From positions 16,438,501-16,502,500 of the forward strand of contig NC_092323.1 in NCBI RefSeq assembly GCF_036785885.1: DNA of 64,000 nucleotides. The letters are read 5' to 3'. Origin of the DNA: Coffea arabica (taxonomy: Eukaryota > Streptophyta > Magnoliopsida > Gentianales > Rubiaceae). Below, piece after piece: positions 10,896 through 23,376 of this stretch (position 1 is its first letter; every line of letters begins with the position of its first letter). The notes beneath the pieces are model-generated. The model did not search any database. It was not told the DNA's origin and saw only the letters and a list, made by a program, of their open reading frames with translations. Made by a program: the position numbers and the translations under genes.

Positions 10896-13800
10896 ATGGC
10901 GCCGTCTGCCAGGGCCAACCGGAGGTGGGCTGACGAGGAGGACGACGACAATCAGCTGGACCGTCTCCGGCGGCCCCGGCGGGTGAGGAAGTATAGGTCG
11001 ATTGTGGCAATAATGAGGGTAGCTAGAAGGGTCCAACTTATAAATGAGGATGATGATGATGGTTTTGATCAAACGGTGGAGATAAAGAAGGAGGAGAATG
11101 TTGATGATGATGATGGTGGTGGTGGTGATGATTGTTATAGCAAATTGGGGTGTCAGGAATGTGGGAGAGGGGATAACGAGGAGGAGATTTTGCTGTGTGA
11201 TAAATGTGATAAAGGGTACCATTTGGATTGTCTAAGGCCAATTGTGCCCCGGGTGCCATTTGGGCACTGGTACTGCCCTAGCTGCTCTGATCACATTCGT
11301 CCCAGCATGGCTCTGGCTAAAAGTATGATAAACCCTTTAATTTAATTCAAAAAAACCCACAAAAAGTTTAATCCAATTGTGTTCGTACAAAAATTTAATA
11401 AAAAGATGTGTTCCTGTGTGTGCTGGTGTTTGTGTTTTAGTCCATGTGTCGTGTATGTTCCATCTATACAGTTCAATGCAAGTGATTGTTTTGGGAGGTC
11501 AGCTCAATGCAAGTGGATATAATTAACTCTTTGATAGCAATGTAGTGTTTGTGTGTGAATGACTGACTCAGTGGGTGAGTGTGTGGGAATGTCTCTGTGG
11601 GTTTTTTTTCTCTCCCCCTGAGGGAGGTACATTTTGTCAGTTTTACTGGAAAGTACAGAAAAATGTTAACTTTTGTTGACCCTTTAATTTCTTGATTGTG
11701 TTTAGGTCTTACGCAGACATCCATACTTGATTTCTTTCGGATTCAGAAATGCAGTGAATCAATGGCGGATTTTACTTCAGCTCTAGGTAAATTTGGACGG
11801 CTGCTACAGTATCGTTGCAATATGGCGTCCATGTATCCGTGTGAATCCTTTTTGTCTGGGAACATATAATTTTTCTTAGTTGATTTACTTGTGATTATCT
11901 TGCTTCTGATTTGTCGAAGCCATCATTTGGAAAGAGAAGTGGAAGTAAGGTTAAAGTTAAGCGTTCATGTTTTGGAAACATGCTGGATGATGGCTTTAAT
12001 TGTCAGTATGATTAGTGCAGTTAGGATAGTTGAGGGAGGGAATGGTGCAAGTTAGATACTTTTTTGTCTCTTGATTTTAGCCGAATTCATGCATTGCTTT
12101 GTAGAAACCTTGAGTTCTGCTTCAATCAAATAAGTGTTTTGCCAGCATAAAAACTTCTGCTGGCAATTTATTCTCTGCATTTGCTTAGTACTAGAATTTG
12201 TATCAGCTGAAGATATACTAAGCAGTATTATAGAAGCTTAAGCGACTTCTATGGTGATGTGAGTTAGGTTTAGGGTGTAAATCAGCTGACTGAAAGTACG
12301 TATCTCATCTCAAAAGATCCCAGAAGATTGCCACAAAATATAGTTAAATAGGCTCCGATAAAGCAGAACCTTTTTTCCCAATAAGGAGTACTGTTTTGTC
12401 GTACAATTAAAAGATTAGGTTGGTGAATGTAGTTCATGTATTTCTTAGCTGACTGTGATTATTGCTGCTGCATTTAGCTATGGAAGTTAATGCAATTAGT
12501 CGGGAACAGTTTGAAATGCTTTTGCTTTTAATTTTCATAACTGCCAAGTTTCCCTTACAGACATGTGCTGATACTTGTCCTCGCCTCCTTTTTATGCATG
12601 GCAACTGTATTCTATGTATTATTGCTTGGATAGTTTCCAACGCTTGACTTCTTTTCATTTTCTTAAAAGAGAATGAGAAAAGAAGATACGTATATTGACT
12701 TTGACAAGAAAAATCAGCAGGAGCCTTCCTATTCAAAATCTTCCGAAAGTTGATGGATAATCCCTTGCTCATCATGATGGTTTTAGACCTTGAACTGCAT
12801 GTGCAGTTTCCCCTTCTTCTTCTTGACGGTATAGAATGAAACGTTAGAACCACGATGCGGTTCTCAAGTATGGCAGAATGCGAAGCCAAATGAAATGTTA
12901 TCAAATTCAATAGTGTTTCTACTGACTAACGCAAGCCTAAAATCTTTATGAAGAAAGAATATTATCATTACAGGAGAAAGAGTGGAATGCACCGTGTGCT
13001 TGTTGAAGCTCACTATGAGAAAACCGTTAGTGCATATACTTGCCTAGTCTATATGATACTTGTGCAAACCCCTAAAATGTTTGACAGCATTGTTTGACCA
13101 TATCTTTGGATGGGGTGGAGTGCTGTTGTCACTTCATAATTTTGAACATGAAGCGTCAATGATGATATAATTAAAAAGATATGATGCATTTTATCTAGGG
13201 CACACAAAGGTCCAGGCCTAGAAATGCTTAGAGGCAGTTCCCATGTGTCAATCTCATAATTTTCCCGATCAGAACTCCACAACCTTATTTTTGGTGCAAT
13301 GGTTTCCCAATGAAAGCTTTGAAGTAATCTTGCAAAGTTGTTTCTGGTGTAAGTTCTTTTTGATGCAGAAAAGGTTAGTTATGATAGTGCTTTAGAGCCA
13401 ACAGGTCTGTTTTTGACCAATGATCCCTTCTTACCTTCATGAGACCTGTTGTATGATCGCAGCATTGATAGCTGAAATGCAAAAACTTACAGGACTCCAT
13501 GTGATTGTCCCTAAAGAATATTTTATGTAATCAAATCCTACATTTATAAACCTACACACGTGCAACGTATATTTTCTGTAATAAACCTGATCTTTGTCAC
13601 TCATAAATGTACATTGACAGAAAAAATATATATATTACTCGTAAATGTATGATTACTCTGTCAATCTACACTTCAGTTGCTACTGCTGTGAGCTAGTCTT
13701 CTTTTTTCCTGAAGTTGTTTAACTGGAATATTCCCTATTTAGTCTGAGTTTTTGGACCAGTAGTTCTTCTCACAATACATAGGCACTGAAGTCTGTTCAT

Positions 13801-15673
13801 GTTTCGTTCTTGCATCTAAATGCTAATTTTCAGTGTAACATAGAGACTACTGTTTCTGAACTAGATGAAGATTTCCTTCTTTTGTCATGTCATTGAGTTT
13901 TCTATGTTGGTTCTCTGGGGTAAATGTCCATGAACTGTGTCCAAGGTGGTGGTCATTTCTGTTTAACTTTCCTTACAGGCAAGTTAAAGAATGGGATGCA
14001 GGAACTTGAACTGATTCGGTGGGAGTCTCAGTTTGGTTTTCAATTCAAGCCAAAAGATGTCTATTACTTCTATAGTTTGCTAAGAGCTGCTCTTTTTGGC
14101 CCATTTTTTCTGGAGTTAGTGAACCCTGGAATCCCTTGTAAACAAAAGAAAATCTCTGTCCCCCTCCCCCCCCCCCCCCCCCCAAAAAAAACTGGCTCCA
14201 ACTGAAGATATGATTAAATCTCCTTTCATGGTATTTTTGACTTTCCTTTCTCTCCTCTAGGCACTTTTTGATGCTGCTGATTTACAATTTTAAAGAGGCT
14301 TACCTTTTTGGCTTTGAAACTTAGCTATGATTTCCGCGACATAACTACCATCTCAGATGAGGAAACCAATGTATTATGTTTCTAAAATGTATTATGTTTC
14401 TAAACTTTAAAGAACATCTGTGTCATATTCATTTAGCTGTCTTCAGCTGTTGATTTTCCTTTATTGCTCTTCATCCTTTTCATTTAAATTACAGATACTA
14501 GAAAACGTCGGAAGCGTTCTGGGCCTTTGGTGTACCACAAGAAAAGGAGAAGACTTCTGCCATATATACCAGCGGAAGATGCTGATCAAAGGCTAAAGCA
14601 AATGGGATCTCTTGCTTCTGCTTTGACCGCAATGAACATGGAATTCAGTGCTGAGCTTACTTATGTGCGTGGCATGGCTCCTAGGTCTGCCAATCAGGCC
14701 AAGTTTGAAAAGGGTGGAATGCAGGTTCAACCTTAAATACCTCTTGTCAATTAGTTTACTCAAAATCTTTAAAATGCTGCAAGGCAATTAGTGGTAATTA
14801 TTAAAAAATGCTTGTTTTCAGTCATCTAATTTCCTCTTTCACTTCTCTTATCAGGTCCTTTGCAAAGAAGATGTTGAAACATTGGAGTACTGTAAACTTA
14901 TGGAGAAAAGTGGCTTATGTCCCCCACTTATGGTTGTGTTTGATTCGTGTGAAGGGTACATCTCCCATTCGTGCTTTGTCTCTGTGTCTTAGCCCCCAGT
15001 CATTTGTTATTTGCCTGTTTAATGTACTGCTCTTGAATGCTGCAGTTATACGGTAGAGGCTGATGGTCCAATAAAGGACTTGACTTTGATAGCAGAGTAT
15101 GCAGGAGATGTGGATTATATGAAGAAAAGGGAATGTGATGACTGTGACAGCTTAATGACGCTCCTTTCAGCAAAACAGCCATCCAGGAGTCTCGTTGTCT
15201 GCCCGGACAAGCGTGGCAACATTGCCCGGTTTATAAACGGCATAAACAACCATTTGCCGTAAGCTTAGAGCGCAGCAACCATTCTATACAAATGTTTTTA
15301 TTATCCTTCCGTGTTCTTTTCTTGTCAAGACATCTATGCAATGTTCTTATCATCCTTTTGTGTTCTTTTCTGTGATATCTCCCTTCAATAAACTTTTACT
15401 TCTATGTCTAGCTGAACCTCCTTAGTGAAACGAAATTATCTTTATTCATGTCAGAAATACTTACAACTTGACATTCAGCCTACAGTTCTTGAAACCAGTC
15501 CATTTTTGTGCAGGGAAAGTAAGAAGAAGCAGAATCTTAAGTGCGTGAGGTATGATGTAGATGGCAAATGCCGAGTCCTTTTGGTTGCTACTCGCGATAT
15601 TGCTAAGGGGGAGAGGTTGTACTATGATTACAATGGGCATGAGCATGAATATCCAACTCATCATTTCATCTAA
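10896..15673 (+). CDS. ATXR5/6: ATXR5/ATXR6-like histone H3K27 monomethyltransferase
   Basis: Six exons (10896-11322, 11706-11786, 14495-14724, 14855-14955, 15046-15258, 15514-15673) join in phase into a 403-residue protein. An acidic/basic N terminus is followed by a C4HC3 PHD finger (C86, C89, C101, C104, H109, C112, C127, C130), which in this family reads unmodified H3K4. Next is a canonical PIP box QTSILDFF (146-153) for PCNA. The C-terminal SET region carries GMAPRSANQ, the INNH motif (about 346-349) and YYDYNG (387-392). The family places H3.1K27me1 behind the replication fork, maintaining heterochromatin silencing and preventing re-replication. ATG 10896 follows CCAAA and opens the frame. 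GAT repeats encode an Asp-rich stretch (51-78). No lesion is seen. Which of ATXR5 or ATXR6 is closer was not decided. Confidence 0.93.
14166..14183. repeat. Poly-C tract in intron 2 of the methyltransferase gene
   Basis: Eighteen consecutive C bases, followed by eight A, lie in the 2.7 kb second intron (11787-14494). Nothing else in that intron was recognised as a gene. A tract like this is prone to length polymorphism and to sequencing error. Confidence 0.8.
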
Positions 15674-17596
15674 GTTCTGAAGCAACGGATTTTTTGCCAA
15701 TGAGACTGCAGGACCATAGAATTCTCATTTTTGTCTTCAGATATACATAGCAGCAGCAAATTTTTCTCTAACAGTAGGTAGCTGTACTGCTGGCCATCAT
15801 TGTGGCCATGATAGTGCAAATTCCAAAGAGGATGTTTATTTTGGATTTGACATATCAAATGCAGCTTAGACAGGTTACATGCTTATGTAGTACAGTTACA
15901 ATGGAACCTCACAACATTTAACTTCAGTGATATTTATCCAAAAATTGTTTATCTTCTGCTTTTCTTGATTCCATTTTTCTGCTATTCGAAATATTTTCTA
16001 GATAGATAGATATATCAACTTCTTTTAATGCTTCAGATTATGTATTGGTACAGAAAGACTGTTCTGTCACAGGGACATTTTAAGCAATCTGCAAGTTTTC
16101 CTATATGCTAGGCATCATTTTAGATACCACACTTGCATGTCTTCTGTGCATTATCTCCACAACACAGCATCAATATCTCCCCTTTTCTGCGAGTTTATTT
16201 GGTTGGAGAATTCTTGCTTACAAGCACAGACTTATAGTCAAAGTTCAGTAAAAACTGACTATGCTGTTTTGAAATGGCCAATGCGTTAATATGTCTAATC
16301 CTATCTATAACTAAAGCACTCGATTTTCTAACCAGTTCCTAATGAGCACTTATAGTACGTCTAATTTACGCCTACTTGTCATTCAAATAGACATACATTC
16401 ATTCTTTGCATTGCATTAGGACACTCGTTAGCCACTTATATTGAGTACTGATTAGACACTCGTTAGACAAACCCCAAAACCAATTTCCTAATTGTGAAAA
16501 CTCTCCTAGTAATATATGTTATCGCAGTATCCGAGTTACTACTAGCAAATATCGAATGTTAGTACTTAATCCATGACCTATCCGGATGGTGCCATCCCTC
16601 AGATCATCATGACTATCAAATGTACTCATTCTTGGAGGAACCTTGATTGTTGGTCTTGATACAGGTACAAATTGTAAATGCTCTAGAGATAGGAGATACA
16701 ATAATGTGAGAACTTATTTGTCAAGCAAGCCCTGACGCCATTCTGGTTAGACTAGCAGACATGGTGATCATGTTTTGCAAAAGATAGGACGCCAAAGTTG
16801 GTAGGAAGAAAAAGATTACAGCATACTTTACAGTTTAGGGAGTCAAATTTGAAAGCATATATGTGATTTAAAAAGCCTTTGGTCGCATGTTCCATAATTT
16901 GGACAGCCAACTCAAAAGCAATCCTCATGTTCTGAATGTCAGCCTAAGTAGCTGGCGATACACAAGAAGGAAACAAACAAGTCCACATGCTTGAAAGTGT
17001 AGGGTAGAGAGGGCTATCTTTGTTGATGACTCCTAATTCATTTAGGCACACAAGTTAGGTAAATTAGTGGAAGGATATAAAGCCTTTTGAGTCTCTTGAA
17101 TAAAGAATTTCTGCAAGGTGCACTTCAGCTTGCAACAAATCTTGTAAACAAGTCCACAGCTTTTGTTTCTAAAACAGCTTTACCTTTTAAATCTCACTGA
17201 AATGCATGTTTATATTTGTTAAAAATATCTTTTCAATCATCACCTTTAACTTTAACAGCCTTGAAAGAGTTGAAGCGAGTGAGAAGAAGAAGCCCTATTT
17301 TCAGAATAAACTTGTAAAGGGAAACAGGGTAACAGAAGATCACAACTCATTTCGAAATTCAAGATATAGTATAGCCAATTTTGCTCATCTCATCAGAGGT
17401 TGGAAGAAAAACATGCTTTCACTTGGGCAGAAGCTGAGCTAGATGTCTGCCTCTTTGGCTAAGAAGCTTTCACTTTTCCTGCCTGACGCACGTTACATTT
17501 CACAAAAGCACAAGTGCATGATTGATGTCCCATGCCACTGAAACTGAAACTAAAACGGCTGGCGGAAGATAAAAAGAGTGAGGTAAGTGTTGATGG
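15674..17596. other. Intergenic, no gene seen
   Basis: About 1.9 kb after the methyltransferase stop. It includes its 3' UTR and moderately AT-rich unique-looking DNA. Open frames are short and unsupported. No repeats with clear borders were found. Confidence 0.55.
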
Positions 17597-17810
17597 ACAC
17601 TTGGGATCCTCGGTGACATGTTTTCTATGCCAATTCAATGCCACCAATAGTGTTGCGCCAAGTGTCTTGTTATTATTTACACTTTAATTTTCTAATAATT
17701 CAACTTGGCTTGATTTAACACAAGTGTAAATAATAACATGACACTTGGCGCAACACTGTTGGTGGCATTGGATTGACATAGAAAACATGTCACCGAGGAT
17801 CTCAAGTGGT
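17597..17810. repeat. Long hairpin (86-bp arms, about 40-base loop)
   Basis: The left arm (17597-17682, from CACTTGGGATCCTCGG to TATTATTTACACT) is repeated in inverted orientation at about 17723-17810, with roughly five differences in 86 bases. The loop between them is about 40 AT-rich bases. The outer ends (GATCCTCGGTGACAT) resemble the ends of the MITE at 44853-45018 (GATCCTCGATGCCAC), so a MITE origin is likely. A transcript would fold into a near-perfect duplex. Confidence 0.8.
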
Positions 17811-20452
17811 TGATGGATATTAACGCCAGCCAAGTGGTAAAGGATTGAAATCTCACTTGTCTTTGTTTGGTTCAAGTGCTCTCATTTTTCTCGGATATTC
17901 CCTCTGTTTCATTGTTAATATACATAAAAAAAAAAAAAAAATAACAGGAGTGGTTATTTTGAAATTAATAGAAAATGCTAGTTGCTTTGCAAATTTGTCA
18001 TTTGAAAAAGTTGCCTTTTTTTAATTCTAAATACACATCTACCAAGTGAATTTTTTGAATTCAAATGTTATATATGTAAATTAATCTAGTGCCAACTCAT
18101 TTATATATTTTTTTCCATAAGAAATTGAATATTAAAAAAATGACTTTAATATTAGAACATAGGAGTATTCATTAATAAGGAAAAATACAAATATCTCGTT
18201 ACCATGAAATACAAGAATATAAATCACTATTTAAATTCTCATTTTGCAACAGTTTGAAGTTTATCTTTTATCCCCCATGCTTCTGATTTATAAATTTAAA
18301 ACTCCATATGTATGGCATTTGAATGGCAAGAAAAATTTTAAATCTTGTTTTGTTTGAAGTAGAAGTGGCAATATGTCTCAAGCCCCAACGGATTACTCAT
18401 ACGCAAAGGGACTTTGGATGAGATGGATATTCTAATTTTAATATTAAGCTTGAGATGGGACGAATGCTATTCATACCCATTAATTGATGGGAATTTTTGG
18501 GAAATTCTTGGGTACCCATTGGGGCCAAGTACCTCATCAAAAATTTATCCTATCAATTGTTGTATATTTTTTAATGACCCAAATGAATCACTTTTATTCT
18601 TTCACCTAGGTCCTTTAGTTTTTTCCTTGTAATTATGCTCAAAACCCCTCTCTAGTTTCTTGAACTCTTTTGTCCCTTAGAAATCAGTTTTTTTAAATTT
18701 TTCCCTTTTTTTCGTAAAAATTCTGTCGTTAGTCTCAATTTAGAGTGCTATTTGAAATATGTCAAAAGAAACTTCTTATTTTGACACGCGAACTCAATGG
18801 TTGCGTAGTTAGACCGAAGAATGCCTAAACAAGGCTGGTGGGGGCTCTTTTAGGCTTGTAAATGGTTTTGAACTTCTTTTCTAGTAGAATACTAATCAAA
18901 ATGAATATTAGGAGTAATATGAAAGTCATTACTCTGTAATTTTATTAGAAAATATTTTGTCTAGTATTGATAGTTTTATGATGGCTCATAGTTCTAAATG
19001 CCATTTCTTTGTACTCATAAATACAAGTTCTTTTAAGCTTTTATAGGATTTATTTTTTTCCTCAACTATAATTTAGCAACATTGGAATATATACATAGAA
19101 AATAAATAAAAGAAAATTTGTGGGGGAAAAGAATTCAGAAAAATATAAATTCACAATAAGACTAAAAGAAATTTAATAAATCAAAAATATTAAATTTATA
19201 TAAAAACAAAAAAGAATTAAAGGAAAAAAGAATATGAAAAATAGACTTGGATATTGGGCGGGATCAATCTAAACCATTCTAAAGTGATCCTATCCAAATT
19301 AGCCTCAAAATATGTATGGATAAAGTTGGGTCCAAACTCATATTACTCGGTCTCATTTCAAATCCAAGCAAATCCCGCTCATCCCACCTATTTTGCCACC
19401 TCTAGCTTGAAGGATCAGACATACAAAACATTTGTAGAGCCAAGAAAAATAGGTGAAGAAAGGGATGGGATTTAGTAACATGTAGGTATAAAACGTACAA
19501 AATAATTGGATTACACTTGTTTGGGTCTAAAGTAGGTTCGCCTTTTGGGGCTAAATTTTGGCCCAAAGATGCTAGACCAGATCTAAATAACTAGACCATA
19601 TGTTTTTTGTCTAGTTGGGGTGAGGCGAGATGGGATAGGAGGAGGGATAACATTGAAAAAAGAAATCAAAAGTAACTTTGACTTTAATAAGATAACATTT
19701 TGAAACATTCTAAAACAGAAATTATGATACTTTCAATAAGATGGAGGGAGTATTTGATGGTCCAAAATGGAAAACTATAATATAAATGGACTGAAAAGAT
19801 TAATTCTTTTAGTATCAATAGTGCAAATTTTTTTTATGAAATTTTAATACGTTTTTGAGACCCAATTTAGTTGTTAAGAACATTAATTAGGTCATTTTAG
19901 GATCTCTAACTCAACTTTCAAACCCTTTCTTTCCCCTTCTCCTTGCAAGGTTGGATTCTCATTTAACCAAAAAAAAGTTAGTACTATTTAAATAATTGTT
20001 CTTGCTAATATGAAATAACTTGATTTACTTGATTAAAGTTTTGCACATGATTTTTTTGACGACATAGTGAATTTTTTGAAGATTGAAAATACATGACTTA
20101 AACTTGGGCCATCAAAGTCCTAGACCAACACTCAACAAACTAAAAGGGCTCAATTTGGGTTTTTTTATGTCTAATTCAATATGGGCTAGAAGTTTGCTCT
20201 TATAATTCGGTCTGAATTTTAACTTCCTAAAGCTGGCTCACAAAGCCCAACTAAAACACCTCTTTATTTGCAAACAAGAAAGTCGTTGATTTGAAAATGA
20301 ATTAATTTTTTCTATATATTGACAATATATATTACTTGCTGGTTTAGATCTATGTTTATGTCATTTTAATTTAAATTTGAACTCTAAATTTTACACATAT
20401 GATATACATTCAAACTAGCTAACCTATATATTATTAATGTAAGAAAGATTAA
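17811..20452. other. Intergenic, AT-rich, no gene seen
   Basis: About 2.6 kb of AT-rich DNA with short poly-A/T runs (for example 17928-17941). A stretch near 20310-20450 loosely resembles the small MITE at 9685 (TATATATTGACAATATA at one end), without clear borders. No protein-coding signal was recognised. Confidence 0.5.
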
Positions 20453-20460
20453 TAATAAAA

Positions 20461-21514
20461 GGATAATTTCAGAAACCTCCAAGGTTTCGGACAATATCGC
20501 CGTGCTCCTCCCTCAACTTTTAAAAATATCATAAACCTCCCCTCTCAGTTAATTGGCAGCCATTATTGACATCAATAGTGGTAAAATAACTCTTATGCCT
20601 TGCCTTTGCTTGAGATATATATTTTGGATCAATTACAAATTGCACCAATATAACTAGGGGTGAGTAGCATTTTTCTCCATTTTTAACAATTTATTTATTT
20701 ATTGGTTTGGTGTTTTTTCAAAATAAATTACTAAATTCTTGGGAAAACATTAATTGTTAATAAAAAGTAAAGTTACAAAAGTTAATTCTAATAATGTATG
20801 ATAATAACTAGGAATCACTAATAAAAATAAAAATAAATTATATACTTTTATACTTTTATTATACGGATTTGTAATAATTATATATTCTTCTTGAAAAAGT
20901 CAATTCTAGTAATGTATGATAATAACTAGGTATCACTTATAAAAATAAAAATAAATTTATAAAACTTTTATACTTTTCTTTTTTGAATTGCAATAACAGA
21001 TTCTTCTTGAAAAACAAGAATATATATTTAAAACTGAAGGTGCAACATTGTTACCAAATATTTAACTTCTATCGTTAGTGACATTTAATGAACAATATGA
21101 GGTTGTTAATAAAAAAAAAAGAGAGAGTTACATAAGATTTCTAAATAATTTTTCATTTATGTATTAATTATGGCCATTAAAAAATTTGTAAGGAATAATG
21201 TATTTTAGCATGAAAGAAATTCTTAATATGGACATGAAAGCACATGATGTAATTGCTATGGACTTGTAATTGTGGGGGTAATTTGAATTAAAGTCAAAAA
21301 TTAGATTTATAAACAAACTAATGTTGAGGATAGCAGCAAAAGGGCATTTAGGGGATTAAATTATTATCTCTCTTATGAAATTAGTTTTTTAGTTCACTTG
21401 GGCAGACATGTTACAAAATCATATGAATTAGGAGAGGTATATGATATTATTAAAACTTCAAGGGAGGCTAGTCATACTGATAAAAACCTCAGGGGAGGTT
21501 TTTGAAATTATCCC
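20461..21514. mobile_element. Inverted-repeat DNA element, copy 1
   Basis: A 1,054 bp segment begins GGATAATTTCAGAAACCTCC and ends with the matching inverted sequence (AGGTTTTTGAAATTATCCC). It is flanked by TAATAAAA on both sides (20453-20460 and 21515-21522). Similarity between the ends extends loosely inward. The interior is AT-rich and non-coding. It shares its ends with the 880 bp element at 30261-31140. An 8-9 base duplication suggests the hAT or Mutator superfamily, non-autonomous. Confidence 0.7.
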
Positions 21515-22199
21515 TAATAAAAAAAAAAAGATAATGAAAGATATGCACAGCTATACCCATATTATCCACTCCACTGGACCTTTCAAGAATTATGTCAGCA
21601 ACAAATTCCTTTTTTAATTGACACTACTATTTTTATCTCATCCACCTGCCCAACAAAAACTAATCCAGATCAGATGGCGTATATGTGTAGCCAAGCCAAC
21701 AGACAAACTGAAAACAATGTACTACGAATTGACCAATTGTGCAAAAGGTGCAAAAAAAAAAAAAAAAAGGAAATCAATTGTATCAAAAAATCGACACTCC
21801 CCAATAATTGATTACCACATTTGTAGGTCGGTCAGGTGACAAAAGTTGAAAATGGATAACATGCAAGAAACAGAACAAATGACAAAATACAAGTAAATGG
21901 TGGTCCGTATCTATCTAAAAAACATAATGACAAAAACAAGGAATATGTTTGCCCTCTAACTTTTCATTGGACAATTTATCTTCTTTATTTGACAATACAA
22001 ACTACTTATATATTTCTTTCAGAACTAATATTTCATGGTGCGCGCCTAGTGCTTTCTTATTGCAAAATGGGAAAAAATATTCAATTTATAATTTACTAAT
22101 GACAAATTCTTAACATTAAATAAAGATTTTGACATTGTAAAACATTTAAAAGCTTCGTTGACAAGAAATGGCTCGTCATTAGAATCCTGATTAGATGGA

Positions 22200-22860
22200 G
22201 ATTTTTTTTTGGTGTTTATATAAAATCATTGTAACTAACTGTAAAAGGTATAGAAAAAATTTTTATGAAGAAATTTAAAATTTTTTATTTTTCTTTTCCT
22301 TTTTTTTTTCATTTCTTTCCTTTCTCCTTCTTCACAATTTTTATGAAAAAATTAAAAACCATTTTATTTTTCTTTTCCTTTTCTTTTCTTTCCTCTCGGT
22401 ACTACTTTATCGCCAGTATCCATCACCTCTGACGTCGACACCTCCTTTTTTTTTTCTTTATTTCTTTCTCCACTCTCCCTTCTCTCTCTTTCCCCACCTC
22501 ATCCTCTCTCTCCTCTTACTCTCCTCTCTATCCCCTCTGCCACCCTCTCTCCCTCACCCATTTCTTCTCCCTCCCCCTAGTCGTGCATGACTAAGGGAAG
22601 GGGTGGGTGAGATAAAACAGGTGGCGGGTGGAGGAGAGAGAGATGGGGGGATAGAAGGAGCACAGAAAAGAAAAGAAAAGAAAAAAAGATGGTAGTGATG
22701 GTGGTGAGCTAAGAGGTAGGGGAGGAAAAAAAAGAAAGGAAAGAAGGAATTTTTTTTTATTTATTTTTTTTTGTATGTTGAAGTGTGTATTTTAAAAATT
22801 TTGGGAAAATTTTTGAAGTCTCTATAGTTAAGGTAAAAAAAAAAAGTCAATATACCCTTT
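22200..22860. repeat. Fold-back CT/GA-rich low-complexity tract
   Basis: A CT-rich half (22270-22580) and a GA-rich half (22595-22750) meet at an imperfect palindrome, CCCTAGTC-GTGCAT-GACTAAGGG, near 22576-22598. The whole region is therefore roughly self-complementary. Poly-T runs flank it. It looks like a degenerate fold-back or MITE expanded by simple-sequence slippage. No coding signal is seen. Confidence 0.5.
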
Positions 22861-23376
22861 ATTTTTTAAATGCCCTTATCCTAAGCCTTAAAGCACTGAG
22901 CTACTACGTCCTAATACTTTTGTACTACGTAATTTAGGCAAGAAGATATGGATGTACTACAATAGATTGCTAGTACTTGTTTATGACTAGAATATTCTTG
23001 GGAAGATGTCCTCTAAAGGCATAAAATTAAATTTTGAGGTTGCTTCTGGACCAGGATGGCCTGTAACTGTCAATTTCAGAGTCCTTTTTCAAAAATTTTT
23101 AGGATATGCTCTATCAAAACCGTGTGCCCCAGCCAAAGTTCCTAGGATATACCATATAGTGTCACTATAGTCCACAATTAAAGTCCTTTCATCGTTATCT
23201 TGACCTTATCTGTCCACTGCCAACATAAATATGAACCTCCACCGTTTTAATTCCGCTTAGGATAAGGTGAAAATTGCGCTTTGAACATAGACCCTTTTCT
23301 GCTCACAATTCAGTTCACAAACAAGAGAAGAAAATACAAAGTGGGCTTGAAAGGGGAAAAAAGAGAGAGAACAAAA

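Noticed and set aside
11038..11259. His-rich and Ile-rich minus-strand frames over exon 1 of the ATXR5/6-like gene
   Set aside because: Complements of the GAT-repeat that encodes the Asp-rich stretch of the real protein.
12434..12910. 158-codon minus-strand open frame within intron 2 of the ATXR5/6-like gene
   Set aside because: No family resemblance, average composition, and it lies wholly in an intron of a well-supported gene on the other strand.
22270..22750. CT/GA tract considered as a promoter or coding low-complexity region
   Set aside because: It is self-complementary simple sequence without a nearby gene start. It is better explained as a fold-back repeat.
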